Origin: Perkinsus olseni
Taxonomy: Eukaryota; Perkinsozoa; Perkinsida
DNA: 58,738 nt
Reading direction: 5' to 3'
Assembly: GCA_013115125.1 (NCBI GenBank)
Contig: JABANN010000162.1
Location: 1-58,738, forward strand
In this document: positions 1 through 10,509 of the stretch, piece after piece
How positions within the stretch are numbered: the first letter of the stretch is position 1
Layout of the letters: each line of letters starts with the position of its first letter
The notes under the pieces: generated by a model
Databases searched by the model: none
Told to the model about the DNA's origin: nothing
Seen by the model: the letters and a program-made list of their open reading frames with translations, nothing else
Program-made: the position numbers and the translations under genes

Positions 1-212
1 CGGACGACCGTTCCACCGTCCTGAAGCGCCGTCACCCTCCCAATGTTAGTACCACTCCCCTCAGCACTCGTCCGTCGATTAGACGACCGTCCCTCTTCCA
101 AGTCAACCTGCTGCACCCGAGCTCCGTCCGGACTCCTGCTCATCGTTGTTGCTGCTGATGACTCTCCACATTCCGGTACGCTTGACTCGTTTGCGGCCGC
201 CTGGGTTGTCAT
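1..212 (-). CDS. N-terminal exon of an unidentified protein, cut by window edge
   Basis: An ATG at 212-210 on the minus strand opens a frame that stays open to the left end of the window (about 70 codons). The peptide is polar, rich in Ser, Thr, Ala and Glu, with no recognisable domain. This looks like the disordered start of a longer protein whose remainder lies outside the window. The evidence is only the open frame, a plausible start and amino-acid composition, so the product cannot be named. Confidence 0.4.
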   Translation of the reverse strand, partial: MTTQAAANESSVPECGESSAATTMSRSPDGARVQQVDLEEGRSSNRRTSAEGSGTNIGRVTALQDGGTVV

Positions 213-504
213 AATATGAACTCGAAGCTTAGAGTATCGTAAACCCAGATAATACATATTCCTAATTATACCTATCTAACAAATATTCTTTTCTAAATCT
301 TCCTTTTCTTCAATATTTTTTCTTCCCATTTTTCTCTATTTTGCCATTTTTTCCAAATCTATTCACTATTGACCCGTGGGTATCTATGATAAATACCATA
401 GAGTACGCTACGGTTCCCAAAGGAAGTAATCAATCAAATTTTTATTAGTTTTTTGAGCAACCTTACGATATGCTGATATTACTCTACACGATTATACTCA
501 TAAT

Positions 505-908
505 ATGAACCCACTCCCTACGGCCAATCAACCCACGCTTCCCGATGCCTCACCCGTACGAGCCACGGGTCAACCTAAAATTCCACTGGGAATTGTGCGC
601 AGTCCCGTCAACGCATCACCCGCTCCGTAAGTAACTCGCTTTTCGATAAGCTGTGAATGGTACTGCATTTCTCTTATTCCCTCAACGCCCAATCCGGCGC
701 GGCCGTCGTCGATTGCGCGGCTGATTCTGATGCCGCTGGAACTGCCGTATTGGAACTCATCACGCTCATCGCCACGCCTCCGCCTGGCGTCCTTATCCGC
801 CAGTTCACGCCATCACCCACCGGTTTACTGTACTTAGTGTGCAACGGTAACCACCACAACCACGGTGAGGGTCCCATCACCTACAGACAAAGGAAAATCA
901 GATTTTAG
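505..908 (+). CDS. Possible small two-exon gene of unknown function
   Basis: An ATG at 505 opens a Pro/Ala-rich frame of about 40 codons ending at a good donor (GTAAGT at 627). A second open stretch (about 690-908) is rich in Ala, Val and Pro. No convincing acceptor joins the two, so the model is weak. It would be divergent from the gene at 1-212. The same 13-base word, TCATAATATGAAC, occurs at about 209 and 498, beside both putative starts. Confidence 0.22.
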
Positions 909-1105
909 CTTTACTTGTCTTAGTCGAAACACCGATACGAGCGTTCCTTATAAATCGTGCTGTACATGATACAGTCGCCACGTTTCTCAGCACAAAAGAG
1001 CGCCGGCTGCCACCACGCCAATTCTACACGAAGGTGGTGTTCAAAAACTTTTCTAGGCCAGCCAGTGCGATGGGCGTATCTCATTCTCACCAAGCTCAAC
1101 GTCTT

Positions 1106-2047
1106 TCACACAAGTTTGCCATAGCAGTACATCGGTTCACACAGATTGTTATCGTCGGAAGCTCGTAATAACAATAAACTAGGGGGAACGCCATAAATTT
1201 TTCGCACTCGAAATTTTCCGAAAAACTCTTAATTTTGAGCAGCAGCAATTACTACCTCTTCCACGTTCCATCGCTGGCCGATGTCGTACTTTGATTTCAC
1301 TCCGGGCTCCCTCTCGAAGTTCTCGATCGTTGTGAAATTATCTCGTATCAATCCCAAATGGAACTTAACGAAATTGAAAAGAGAAAAAGCCAACAGCACA
1401 GAGACGGCGTAGGCGAGGAGACCGAAGAAGTTGCGAGGATGCAACAGCAGCAGACCGGTCTTGTGGTTGAGCCGGTCGTCCAGCACAGCCACCACTCTAG
1501 GAAAGCCGAAGAGCAGTACCAAAGCGATACAGATGTAAACATAGACCAGCAGTTGAATGAAGAACTTCCTGTTGTAAAAGCCAACGCAGTTGTTGAGCCA
1601 AGGACAATGGTGATCCATGTTCAGGTTACACCGGTTACACGCGGAGCAATGGTGACACCTTTCCGGCTTCCAAACGTGACACATCTTGCAGTACCGTCTT
1701 CTCTTCACATCGTCACCTATATGGAACCCCCAATACTGTGGCACTCCACCCGGGTCGGTGGTGCAGCTCTGATAGAAGGCCCAAAGCATAAGGGCAACGA
1801 AGAAGTTGAAAACAAAGAGCATCGCGTGGGACCAGCTGCTGCCGAGAGCCGGCCACCACAGACCGAAAACGAAGCCGCAGTAGATGGAGAGGATGGTGGC
1901 AAGGACGGCAAGCACGAATCTGAAGTGCGGAGATTGTTTCGGCGGTCTGCCTTCGATTGCCTGGGGTATCCGAGGTGAACGATTCCGGCTTGGAGTGGTA
2001 TCGCCAGTGGTGGGCGTTGCGGGCGGCTGTAAGGAGTTAGATAACAT
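1106..2047 (-). CDS. DHHC-type protein S-palmitoyltransferase
   Basis: Integral membrane enzyme that transfers palmitate from acyl-CoA to cysteines of target proteins, usually at Golgi or plasma membrane. From the ATG at 2047 the protein has a disordered basic N-terminus (1-40), two hydrophobic segments (about 43-95), a Cys-rich domain (about 118-165) with all zinc-binding Cys/His and the catalytic DHHC near residue 145, two further membrane segments, and a TTIE (TTxE) motif. The longer upstream frame begins with GTG and lacks a reason to be preferred. The main frame stops at 1229. If a very short intron (1226-1252, GTAATT to AAGAG) is removed, the protein continues for 40 codons to 1106 and gains a PaCCT-like N-x3-V-F-F-G stretch, as expected in this family. 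That last exon is inference; the rest is clear. Confidence 0.9.
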
Positions 2048-2200
2048 AGAAAGCAATACTGAAGTTGCTGGTATTGATAATTTGTCACGCGCCACGAAAT
2101 TGCTACCCAGGTGATCACGCTGGGTTGCGAAGGAACCCAGCGTTATGGACAGGGACGCGGATCCTTTCTAGGAGTCTCCCGAAAAAATGACGATAAAAAT

Positions 2201-2272
2201 ACCCTCACCGGGGATCGAACCCGGGACACCTAGTCCCCAACTTTGCACACGAACACTACAATCAGTATGAGA
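2201..2272 (-). repeat. tRNA-like element (SINE head or pseudo-tRNA)
   Basis: On the minus strand there is an A-box-like stretch (GTGCAAAGTTGG), a strong B box inside a paired T-arm (CCGGGTTCGATCCCCGG), then a run of T as in a Pol III terminator. The 3' acceptor half (TGAGGGT) finds no complement at the 5' side, and there is no acceptable anticodon arm. It is therefore not a working tRNA. It lies just downstream of the FAH gene. Confidence 0.5.
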
Positions 2273-2283
2273 AAAACTGAGCA

Positions 2284-4406
2284 TCACTGAGCGAATCGCA
2301 GAGAGCATTCGACCCCCGGCAAAACGGGTACGGCCGTATCTTTCTTTTTAACAAGCTGGACTCGGCAAAGATCTCCAACACGCAGCGGGCCGACGCCGGC
2401 CGGCGTGCCGGTGTAAATCTGACAAAAAAATGAAGAATATGATCGCAAGAGAAAGATGGACGGTCGTGCGTCTCTGTTCGAATGTCCCACTGAGAAAAGC
2501 TTCTCGACGAACCGTCTGATTGCACCGCATGACAATCGCTACAGAGAGTCCCTAACTGAGCGCTTCGACGAAAGTTTTCAAGCCAGGAGTGGCGTTGGAC
2601 TATAAACTCACACTCGCGTCGGGAGACCTGCGAAAATATAACCGGATCGCGGAGGACGATTAGCAGGCCGACAGGTTGAGCTGCTCATCAGCGCCCAATG
2701 AGCTCATCGCCATCACGATGACTCAGCCGGTGATGGCGTTGCCTTTTCGTGACACAAGTTTTACTCACAGACGGGCTGCAGCGCACCAGAGTATCGCGAA
2801 AAAATGAATGGGTAACGGGAAACTTCCCACTTCTCCTCACCAAGTCTCCTGCTGCGATCTCGTTTTTCTCAGCGATGTATCGGATGATGGCGGCCACCGG
2901 CCATATCATCTTGTCAAGTGTGGACTCCTGTCGGACTTCGCCATTGACCCTGAAGGAACCCTAGGAAACCAGCAGTTGACGAAGTCCCCATACTCACATC
3001 AAGCGAAGCAACGAGGTCGCCCACGGCAAAGGCTCTCGCAAAGGATACACCGGGCTGATCGGCGCCGAGTGATCGAAGGCCTTGGACTCCTCCCAAGGTC
3101 TCCGCATCGATTTGGCCTGAGTCGTTCAAGATCGCTTTCCATCGGAGACTACCGGTGGCAGCTGTTGATGAATATCGCTGAATTTTGCGGCAGAAACCCG
3201 CGGTAAGCAGGATTGAAAACACGCTATGGTTCGAAGTGTGCCAAGCAACGCACTCCCTTCAGGAAAGCTATAGAAGAAGCTTTTGATTATCATTGCATAT
3301 CGATTTGCGCAGGAAGCCCCCTAGGAAATGAGCACTTCGGTTGCGGCCTTGGACTACGAAATCACACACAGATAATGAAGCCAGCGATTGGTGTGCCATC
3401 GCCACTCGGGGTACTGCGGCGTTAGGAGGTGTTGCTGCTGCTGCTGCTGCTGATGGCCTCCTACCTTGGCCTGGACGTCTCGCTTGGTGAGGTCAATGCC
3501 AAGAGCATAACCGAAAACACATTGCCTGAGCAGCTCGTCATCATCTATGGTACGTTCACACACCTCAGAAGAAGCACCGGGGCCGAGGCATACCACCAGC
3601 TCCCCTTCATGATGAACATCTTCCGTACCTGCCTCGAAGTGGGGCTGAGGGGAACAGATCGCCGCTACTGAACGCCTTTCACAGCCATTCGGTCAGCACC
3701 CGACCGCCGAAGTTGACGAAGTTTTGGTATGGACCATGGGGAAGAGGGGGGCTTACACTTCGGGTAGGGCAACTCCAATAGCGTGGATCCCTCGGCAGGA
3801 GGCGTCACCGCGTCGAACGGCTTCATGAAGTAGAAAGGGGACTCTCGAGTGGGATCAGCGTTCATCTGAGGGAAGGCTGCGTTGTTGTAGAGAGGCGGAA
3901 AAGGCGAAGGTTCACTAACTCTGAGACTCAGCGTTGAATATCTCCTATGCTACCAATTACTAGCGGAGCGACGCAATCCGTATCGGTATGCAACCTAGGT
4001 TAACAGGTCAGCCTTCATTAATGCTGTTAATGATGGTAATATTATTTGCCAATATTTTCATACCACATTTCCCCATAATCACAACAGGTCTATCTTCTCG
4101 CTTCTCTCGCTGTATCCATTATTCCCAAGTATTAAGATATACCATCTTATACTATCAAGATATACCTCATACCTTCAGTGTTTTTATACAAAATATCTAA
4201 CCCGATTTGTGGAAGTGCATAATGGACCTCGGCTGCGTACTTTGGTGCGATGACGGAACCCCGGCCGTCCCCAGGATGCCGAGGCCCACCTCTATAGCGT
4301 GCTCAGTAAAGTTGCGGCCAATGCAGTATACTCTCCTCACTGGGTAGCTCTTGGTCGACCCGACGATCGGAATCGCGCGAATGGAAGCTTCAAAAACAGG
4401 CTTCAT
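2284..4406 (-). CDS. Fumarylacetoacetate hydrolase (FAH) family protein, FAHD1-like
   Basis: Six exons give a 250-residue protein: 4406-4290, 3865-3757, 3628-3465, 3116-2998, 2949-2841, 2418-2284. All joins keep phase and total 251 codons. Family landmarks appear in order: YCIGRNFTEHA near the start, FYFMKP, the metal-binding HHEGE (Glu83, Glu85), GIDLTKRD (Asp121), RPWEESKAFD, VNGEVRQ, MIWPVA and TGTPAGVGPLRVGD. In this family Glu/Glu/Asp bind Mg or Mn and the enzyme cleaves C-C bonds in acylpyruvates or decarboxylates oxaloacetate; the exact substrate cannot be read from sequence. The length matches FAHD1 and bacterial fumarylpyruvate hydrolases. Introns range from 48 to 424 bases, longer than in neighbouring genes. 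Confidence 0.9.
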
Positions 4407-4995
4407 AAATTCAAAGAAAACACAGCGACTACTACGACAGGCTAACCAACTGCAACTATCAAAAACACACCTAGCGCGATTGGGGGCTCAATAAGCCTGT
4501 TTACAAGTGCCCGATGATGCTGCTCGCCCTCGTTCAGCAGAGGTTGTTCCCTCTACCAAGATCCGCTCGTTCAAGGTCGCTACACTGCAATCCATATCTA
4601 GATTTCCTGCAGAGCCCTACGGCGCGAACGTAGATCAGGAAAAGCGAGTCAGTAGACCATCGCCCGGATCAACTACAACTTCAAGGTCGGGAATTTCTCC
4701 GTCGGGTTGCTCCCATCATAACCCCCCACGGAGCCGTTCGAGCACCCTCATTTCCCCTACAGGTTTCCAGCACACCGTGATCATGCCAACTCGAAGTAGC
4801 CAAAAACAACAACCCTCTTCCTCCCTCTCTACCGCAAGATAGTTACCCTGGGAACTGCCAACACAATAGGAGACACGGAGGCATCAACAAGCGCAGTAAA
4901 GCGGCGACGAAGCGCCCATGGCATGATAACCATAAAGAGTTAACGAATAGTTCCGCAACATCACATTTCATCAATCCCAATGTAGAAAAATCAGA
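4407..4995. other. Intergenic, nothing recognised
   Basis: Lies between the FAH start and the Cdc14 stop, both on the minus strand. A 111-codon plus-strand frame (4507-4842) is open but of low-complexity Ser/Arg/Pro composition with no domain. It probably holds the Cdc14 3' UTR and the FAH promoter. Confidence 0.4.
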
Positions 4996-6462
4996 TCACA
5001 AAAATCGTCCAAAGAAATTGGGCACATGAGGACCACTAAGGGGAGATTCACAACTCAACTTCCTCGACAGTTGCCCACTCTTCTTCGCGCTTGTCAACCT
5101 CTCACCTTGACCGAAGTCCTCTTTCGCTTCATCGCGACTCAAACGAACGTCAACTTTCAAGGGCTGCCGTTGGTCACAGATAGACAACGACCGACCTACC
5201 GTCACTGACGATCTTTGAAGAAAGATTCGCTCAACGTCGCACAAAAACTGTTGCTGGGGGCCTAGTATCGAGCCTGGGCGGCATATTCTATTCCAGCCGA
5301 TCCACTCCCTGGCCGGAAACCCGTGGTGTTTCATCGCATAAATGCCAATAAGACAGCCGGTTCTACCGAGACCAGCTTTGCAGTGCACAGCGACAGCACT
5401 GGGCGCGTTCTCACACAACGACAGAAACGTGTTGATGATCTGATCAGGCGGACAACTGCCGTCCGGAAAATACAAATCGGCGTGGGCGAAGCCAGCGTTG
5501 GTGAATCTTCTGCGGTCGTAACACTTCTTGTTCAGCCGGACAATGAGGGAAATGCCAAGCTCGTTGAAGACATCGTAATAGTCCTCGGGCATGAGGGCAA
5601 GATAACCGTTGCCGTCAAGTCGGTCAGAATGGGGACCAGCAAAGGCGATGAACTTGCCCGGAATTATCCAGTTGAGGTCACCATTGTCGACCTTCTCGTA
5701 GTAATGATATTGCTCCTTGTCAAAGGTAGACGGGTCGTACCAACCGAGACGCCACGCTCTGTGCAAGCCCTCCAGGCAATCGACAATCTGACCAGCGAAA
5801 ATCACCAGCGAAAACTCCGCTGTGAGACCCGACTTACCGTGCACTTGTAGGAGCATGGCCCGCTGCTAGCATCGCGGAATGGCAGAAACGTGTTGAAGCC
5901 GGCAGCAACTACTCTCGCTACCGCTTCCTTCGGTTTGACGTCACAATGAATCACAAGATACGCGCATGCTAGGAAGACTGCGTTGGCACCTGACAACATA
6001 ACGTCTCACCATCATTGACCTCAACTTCCGTACGCTTCCTCGGATCGTTCGAGCTGTAGTGGATGACTGGCCGATTGCCTTGCAGAAACGTTCGAACCTG
6101 GGCGAGAAACCGCCGACGGATTCGCTCGGCGGCGGGCGAGACTAGCTTCTTACCTTTTCAAAGTAACTGTGGAGCATCCCCAAATTGAGAGGGCCGAAAT
6201 CAGAGGCGAAGGGTTCATAGACAAGCTCATGGTCGATGGTGAAAATTTGGGATTTTGCGAAGCCATTTTGCGGGACAGGGTTGATTTGCAGCGCCGCGCC
6301 GTCCGCCACGGTAAAGTAGAATTTGCTCGGCAGCAGCTCCGCGATCGGGAAGGGAGTGTGGACGCCCAGCGACGACTTCAGTGACGGCCGTCTCGAGCGT
6401 TGGATGGTGACACTGGAGGCTTCGGACGTCACAGAACTACTCCGCTTCCGAAGGAACGACAT
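4996..6462 (-). CDS. CDC14: Cdc14-like dual-specificity protein phosphatase
   Basis: Four exons (6462-6154, 6097-6034, 5989-5838, 5787-4996) encode 438 residues in one phase. The N-terminal domain carries FTIDHELVYEPF and DFGPLNLGML. It is followed by HYSSNDPRKR joined to ANAVFLA, the FLPFRDAS stretch, then YYEKVDNGDLNWIIPGKF. The catalytic CX5R loop is HCKAGLGRTG (Cys near residue 311, Arg near 317), with YFPDGS supplying the general acid Asp upstream. Cdc14 removes phosphate from Ser-Pro sites to reverse CDK signalling in mitotic exit, cytokinesis and, in many protists, flagellar biology. The tail after the core is short and Ser/Lys-rich. Introns are 44 to 56 bases. A TTG-led frame extends three codons upstream of the chosen ATG. 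Confidence 0.93.
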
Positions 6463-7066
6463 TATTGACAAACAACTCTAACAATCTTACTCGACCTCAA
6501 GCCGCAAAGAGAGTGCCTTTGGAGACGCGAAAGGAGGCCGAACGGGAAGCAAAATCGCTACTACGCAATAGTAGCGGTGAGTTCACACCCTAGGGTCGTT
6601 CAATTGAACAATTCTGAACCCCAGAATCGATTGTAGAAACCACACCTTACGTGTAAGAACCATTTCTGGCATCGATTCTCAGTTTCATAACTAACACCCA
6701 GCTGACCTGCCATAATCGTGCGTGAAGTCGTCACAACGCATCCCTTTACTCACACTGGCCCTCTAGCCTCTACCAAACGTTGCCCCATTAGCCGCTTCAC
6801 CTCACACGACGATAAAGGGAATTTTTCACCCACTTTAAGCGAGCGATTTTCTACCTCTTGGACCAACAATACACTCAAGAGAGCTCGTGGCACTTCCCCG
6901 ACAGAGACTAGAGGCTATTGTAGACAAGACGGATACGTCTGCCTCTTGCCAATCTTGCTCACTTACATTTCCTCAACGCTAAGATCTGTGCCCGCCTTCT
7001 ACACACTGTACCTAACAATTTCCCCACTCATTGCTCCCCCAGTTGTTTTTTAGTCGTCCTCAAGTA
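6463..7066. promoter_or_regulatory. Shared divergent upstream region
   Basis: About 600 bases separate the divergent starts of the Cdc14 gene (-) and the C11orf54-like gene (+), so both promoters must lie here or overlap. No TATA box or other element is certain. A 111-codon plus-strand frame (6718-7053) has no recognisable product. Confidence 0.35.
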
Positions 7067-9693
7067 ATGAATAGCACAACAGAAGCTCCTACTGAATTTT
7101 CATTCGGCACAGTCGGAAAAGAGCAACCCAAGGACCTTCCAGTAGAGGTAAGATTCGACCGTTTCACGCACTAACGAATGACCGATGGAGTTCACGAGTC
7201 ATCAGGTCTATCCGCTGAAGAGCGACGTGTCGATTGACGAGGTTGCCGATGCACTGCGGGACGGTCTCGCCAAGGTTTTCAAGAACGTACCAAATTTTTC
7301 GTAAAACTTCTGGTAATTTTCCCTCCCCCAGATCAACGTGAGCGTCGTCGACTGCCCCGATCTCCGCGAGGCCCCGTATCTTTGCTCGAAGCCGGGTCTT
7401 GGCAGTAAGCTCGGCCATTCATAAAGATCTTCCGATTTATTCCTCGGTCGTGTCATCAGGCCCGGGCGAAGGCTCCGTCGTTGATTGCGGTGGATGCGCT
7501 TTGCTGTATCCGAAGGTCGACATCACCAAGGAATATGATATGCGCCAAATTGCTTCCATCGTTGACAACCATGGTCCTCTGGATACTGACGCTGAAAGCA
7601 CGGGTTGGATAAACGTCTTTCGGGATTTTCACTTCAACTCATCGCGTGATAGTCCAGAATAAGGGCGAACTGGCTTGTGACCGAGTCGCCTTGTCGCTGC
7701 TATGGTATTAGTGAGTCATGATGAGCCCTCGCCGGGCTGCTGTTGTTTGCCATTATTAATGCCATCTTCCCTCCTCAGTGTACCCTCCGTCAAGCACGGG
7801 CTCCTCCACATCCGGCAGCCCAACAGAGCGTTCGGGTCATCACAATCAACAACTGCCCCATCAGGAGTTCCACATACTGGGGGCCGGCGCTTGCGCTTAC
7901 TCGGTCACTGGACAGGTAGGGTGGCTGGGAAAGATACGGTCAAGGGTATCTTTGACACTTGTATTCGGCATGCTTCGACATGAGCCGCCATGACGTTCAA
8001 TATAGTCGTACGAGGACGATATTTTCGGCTAACTCATCCCTTGATCCTCGCGGATTTTTACGGTTTTTCTATCAGAACGGCGAGTTGGCGATTAACTGTG
8101 CTGAGGAAGGCGAACCCCACACTGCGTGTGGTGTTGTGTGCAAGGACTCAATGCCGGAGAAAAAGAACTACCACTCTTACCTTTCCGGGGTAAGCGTGAC
8201 GAGGGAGGATGATGCTCTGCTCATTGGCGTGCTTCCGATCGTTATGGCATCTCGCGTGAAAGCAAGTCACTCACAGATTTCTAGTTTTTCTGTGAGCTTG
8301 TCTTATCACACCATTATACTGTATGCGCTTCATGCATAAGTCATACGTGAACTACACGATATTTTACGTCTTTATTTTTACCGAGGAGGAATCCACTAAT
8401 AAAAGGTGGTGGACACCCTTCGGCCCCTCGCTGCATTAGTACTTTTCCGGAAAGTTACGGTATGGAATTCCGTAACAGCGGATATTTCTCTCCTCATCAT
8501 CTCGTCCCGAAACTGCAATGTTTTGCTTTTGACCTCGTTAGAGGATTTCTACGTAATATTTCCTGGAAAGCTGAGTTCATAAAATTAGAGATACGTTTTA
8601 ATAGAGTATTTGTGAAGTAATTAGTATTAACAACTAGTATTTTAAGTAAAGTAATGAAGTACTTTTCTGCTTTTCGATAAATCTTACAAAGAAAGATACT
8701 TCTTGTCTCTGCATTAAAAGATTCTTGCCGCATTCAGCTCGGCGCAGCTCAAATCGAACAGACCCTTGCTCTCATAAGCCTAGGCAACAGCGGCGATTGC
8801 AACGGCCGCTTCGTCCACCCTCAGCGTCGCCATATTCTTTCACAGTTGTTTTGCGAAGTTTTCGGTGCGTTGGCGTGTGTCTCGCGTATTCACTCAAACC
8901 TAGCGAATCATCCCGGGCATGGTTTTTGTCGCCACACGTCGTCGAGCCTCTTTTCTTATTGTTGAGAGTGTTCTGCTGTCGGTGTCTTCAGCCCTTGTGC
9001 AACGTCTTCAAGTGCACCGGTGCCCCAGGGAAGGTCTTGAGGGTCCATGCGGCCGCGAGGATGGATCCTGAGGTCGGCTCGGATATCGTGGAAACGATGA
9101 AGTCAATTTTGGAGGCCGCCTTCCCTCGCACTGTTTTGGGACTTGGAGGAGTCGTACTCGTTAAGAAAGGTACTTGTGGGACCGTTGAGGAAATGCAAGA
9201 TATCAAGATTTTTGCTGCTCAGGGAAAGTGATGATTCACGTAATGCACGACTTTACAGTGAAGCCCATCAGATCTCAGAAGTTCATCGACTCCGAATGGC
9301 TGAGGATGAAGGAAGCCGATACGCCCTTCACGAACTACACAGTTTGTAAGCCATCCACCCGGGTTCTATCCCCGGCAAGAGTATTTTCTGCTCAGTCGTG
9401 ACGAACCCTCCTACTGAGCTCGATCTACGCCCTTCTCATACACACGGATTTAACGATAAGGTTGCTGGGCATTATCACTACGATACCACACCTCTCCGTG
9501 TTGAGTAATAGGACACGGCTTCTTCGGAAGACCAGTTTCTCATGGCGATCATCGTGGCAGGTACGAATGTTATCTTCAACTTGCCGACAGCATATACAGA
9601 GTTGACCGCGTGCCACAGAGTCCTGACTTTGAGATGGATGTCAGCTCAAGAGAAAGTAACACCACTTCAAAACCGTGGACGCCTGAATCATGA
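7067..9693 (+). CDS. C11orf54-like ester hydrolase (DUF1907)
   Basis: Eleven exons: 7067-7147, 7206-7286, 7332-7404, 7460-7603, 7779-7915, 8076-8189, 8738-8857, 8992-9169, 9223-9345, 9396-9504, 9561-9693. They total 431 codons in phase. Landmarks match the human zinc-containing ester hydrolase family: VSVVDCPDL, LGAGAC, GAPGKVLRV, LGLGGVVLVKKGKV, HVMHDF, the zinc site SHTHGF, and GHYHYDTTPLRVEYE. The His residues of the last two motifs are the expected metal ligands. The physiological substrate of the family is unknown. The middle exons (7779-7915 with a Ser/His-rich insertion, and 8738-8857 with a weak GTTTTC donor) are the least certain. Most introns are 45 to 60 bases. Confidence 0.88.
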
Positions 9694-10282
9694 TTTGCGG
9701 AAATTCAAGTTGGTTCAAGATTACAAGATTGGATCTTTTCCGTTTATGTAGAATCGTTGGATCGTTATACTTTATTGTTGCCTTTATTATATCTGTATTT
9801 ATATTTTTCCGCCCTTCTCGGCTGCAAGACTTTATTGTCGCCATAAGTAGTTTGGCACAAATTGGTTGGCAGCTGCTCTGGACCTGCGGTGTACAGTGAA
9901 TGTCCATACCACACCTTTCGTAAATAGTGCAGCATATTACATCCCTCCTGCTGCCGACAAGGCAGCACGCGGTTGTATCTCGTACGATTGGCGTGTTGTA
10001 TTACATCAGCGGGTGTTGCGTTAGTGACCGCCTCCTTCATCTCCCTCGGGGTTGCGCTTTGTTCCTGTTGTTGCAACAGTGTTGCACGATGTTGGAAACA
10101 TACTGCTTAACAAATGGTAAACAAGAACGGTTTTTCAAGACGCCTTCTCCATATGCCCAGAGTTCAAGTTGATACTTATTGAATCCTACTCTAGCGTTCA
10201 GAGAGCTTACCCTGCCTGCGACTTCCGACCGCTTAGCGTATGTTGGTCCCGTGTTGCCATAACGCACAAAAAATGGGACAGG
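9694..10282. other. Intergenic, nothing recognised
   Basis: No gene is supported between the C11orf54-like stop and the tRNA-like repeat upstream of the FUSC gene. Open frames here are short, overlap on both strands and carry no domain. Confidence 0.35.
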
Positions 10283-10365
10283 GGAAAAATATGGCATGTG
10301 GGATTCGAACTTGGGCGTAGGTATTAGCGACTCAATGACCCACGACTCGGCCAGAATGGCATGAT
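10283..10365 (-). repeat. tRNA-like element (Ser/Leu-type A box)
   Basis: On the minus strand, TGGCCGAGTCGTGG resembles the A box of Ser/Leu tRNAs. It is followed by a B box (AGTTCGAATCC) and a short T run. T-stem and acceptor pairing are poor, so this is read as a Pol III repeat or dead tRNA. It sits about 150 bases upstream of the FUSC gene start. Confidence 0.45.
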
Positions 10366-10509
10366 GTAAGCGTGAGCCTACATACTTGTCATTGTGATTG
10401 AAGCCAACATGGTCCTTAGCGATAGCTATTGTGCTGTGAAAGTTACTCAGAGACGGAACTGTACACTGTGTGACGTTCTCTGAAATCAGGTTGAGTATTA
10501 CTACACGAC

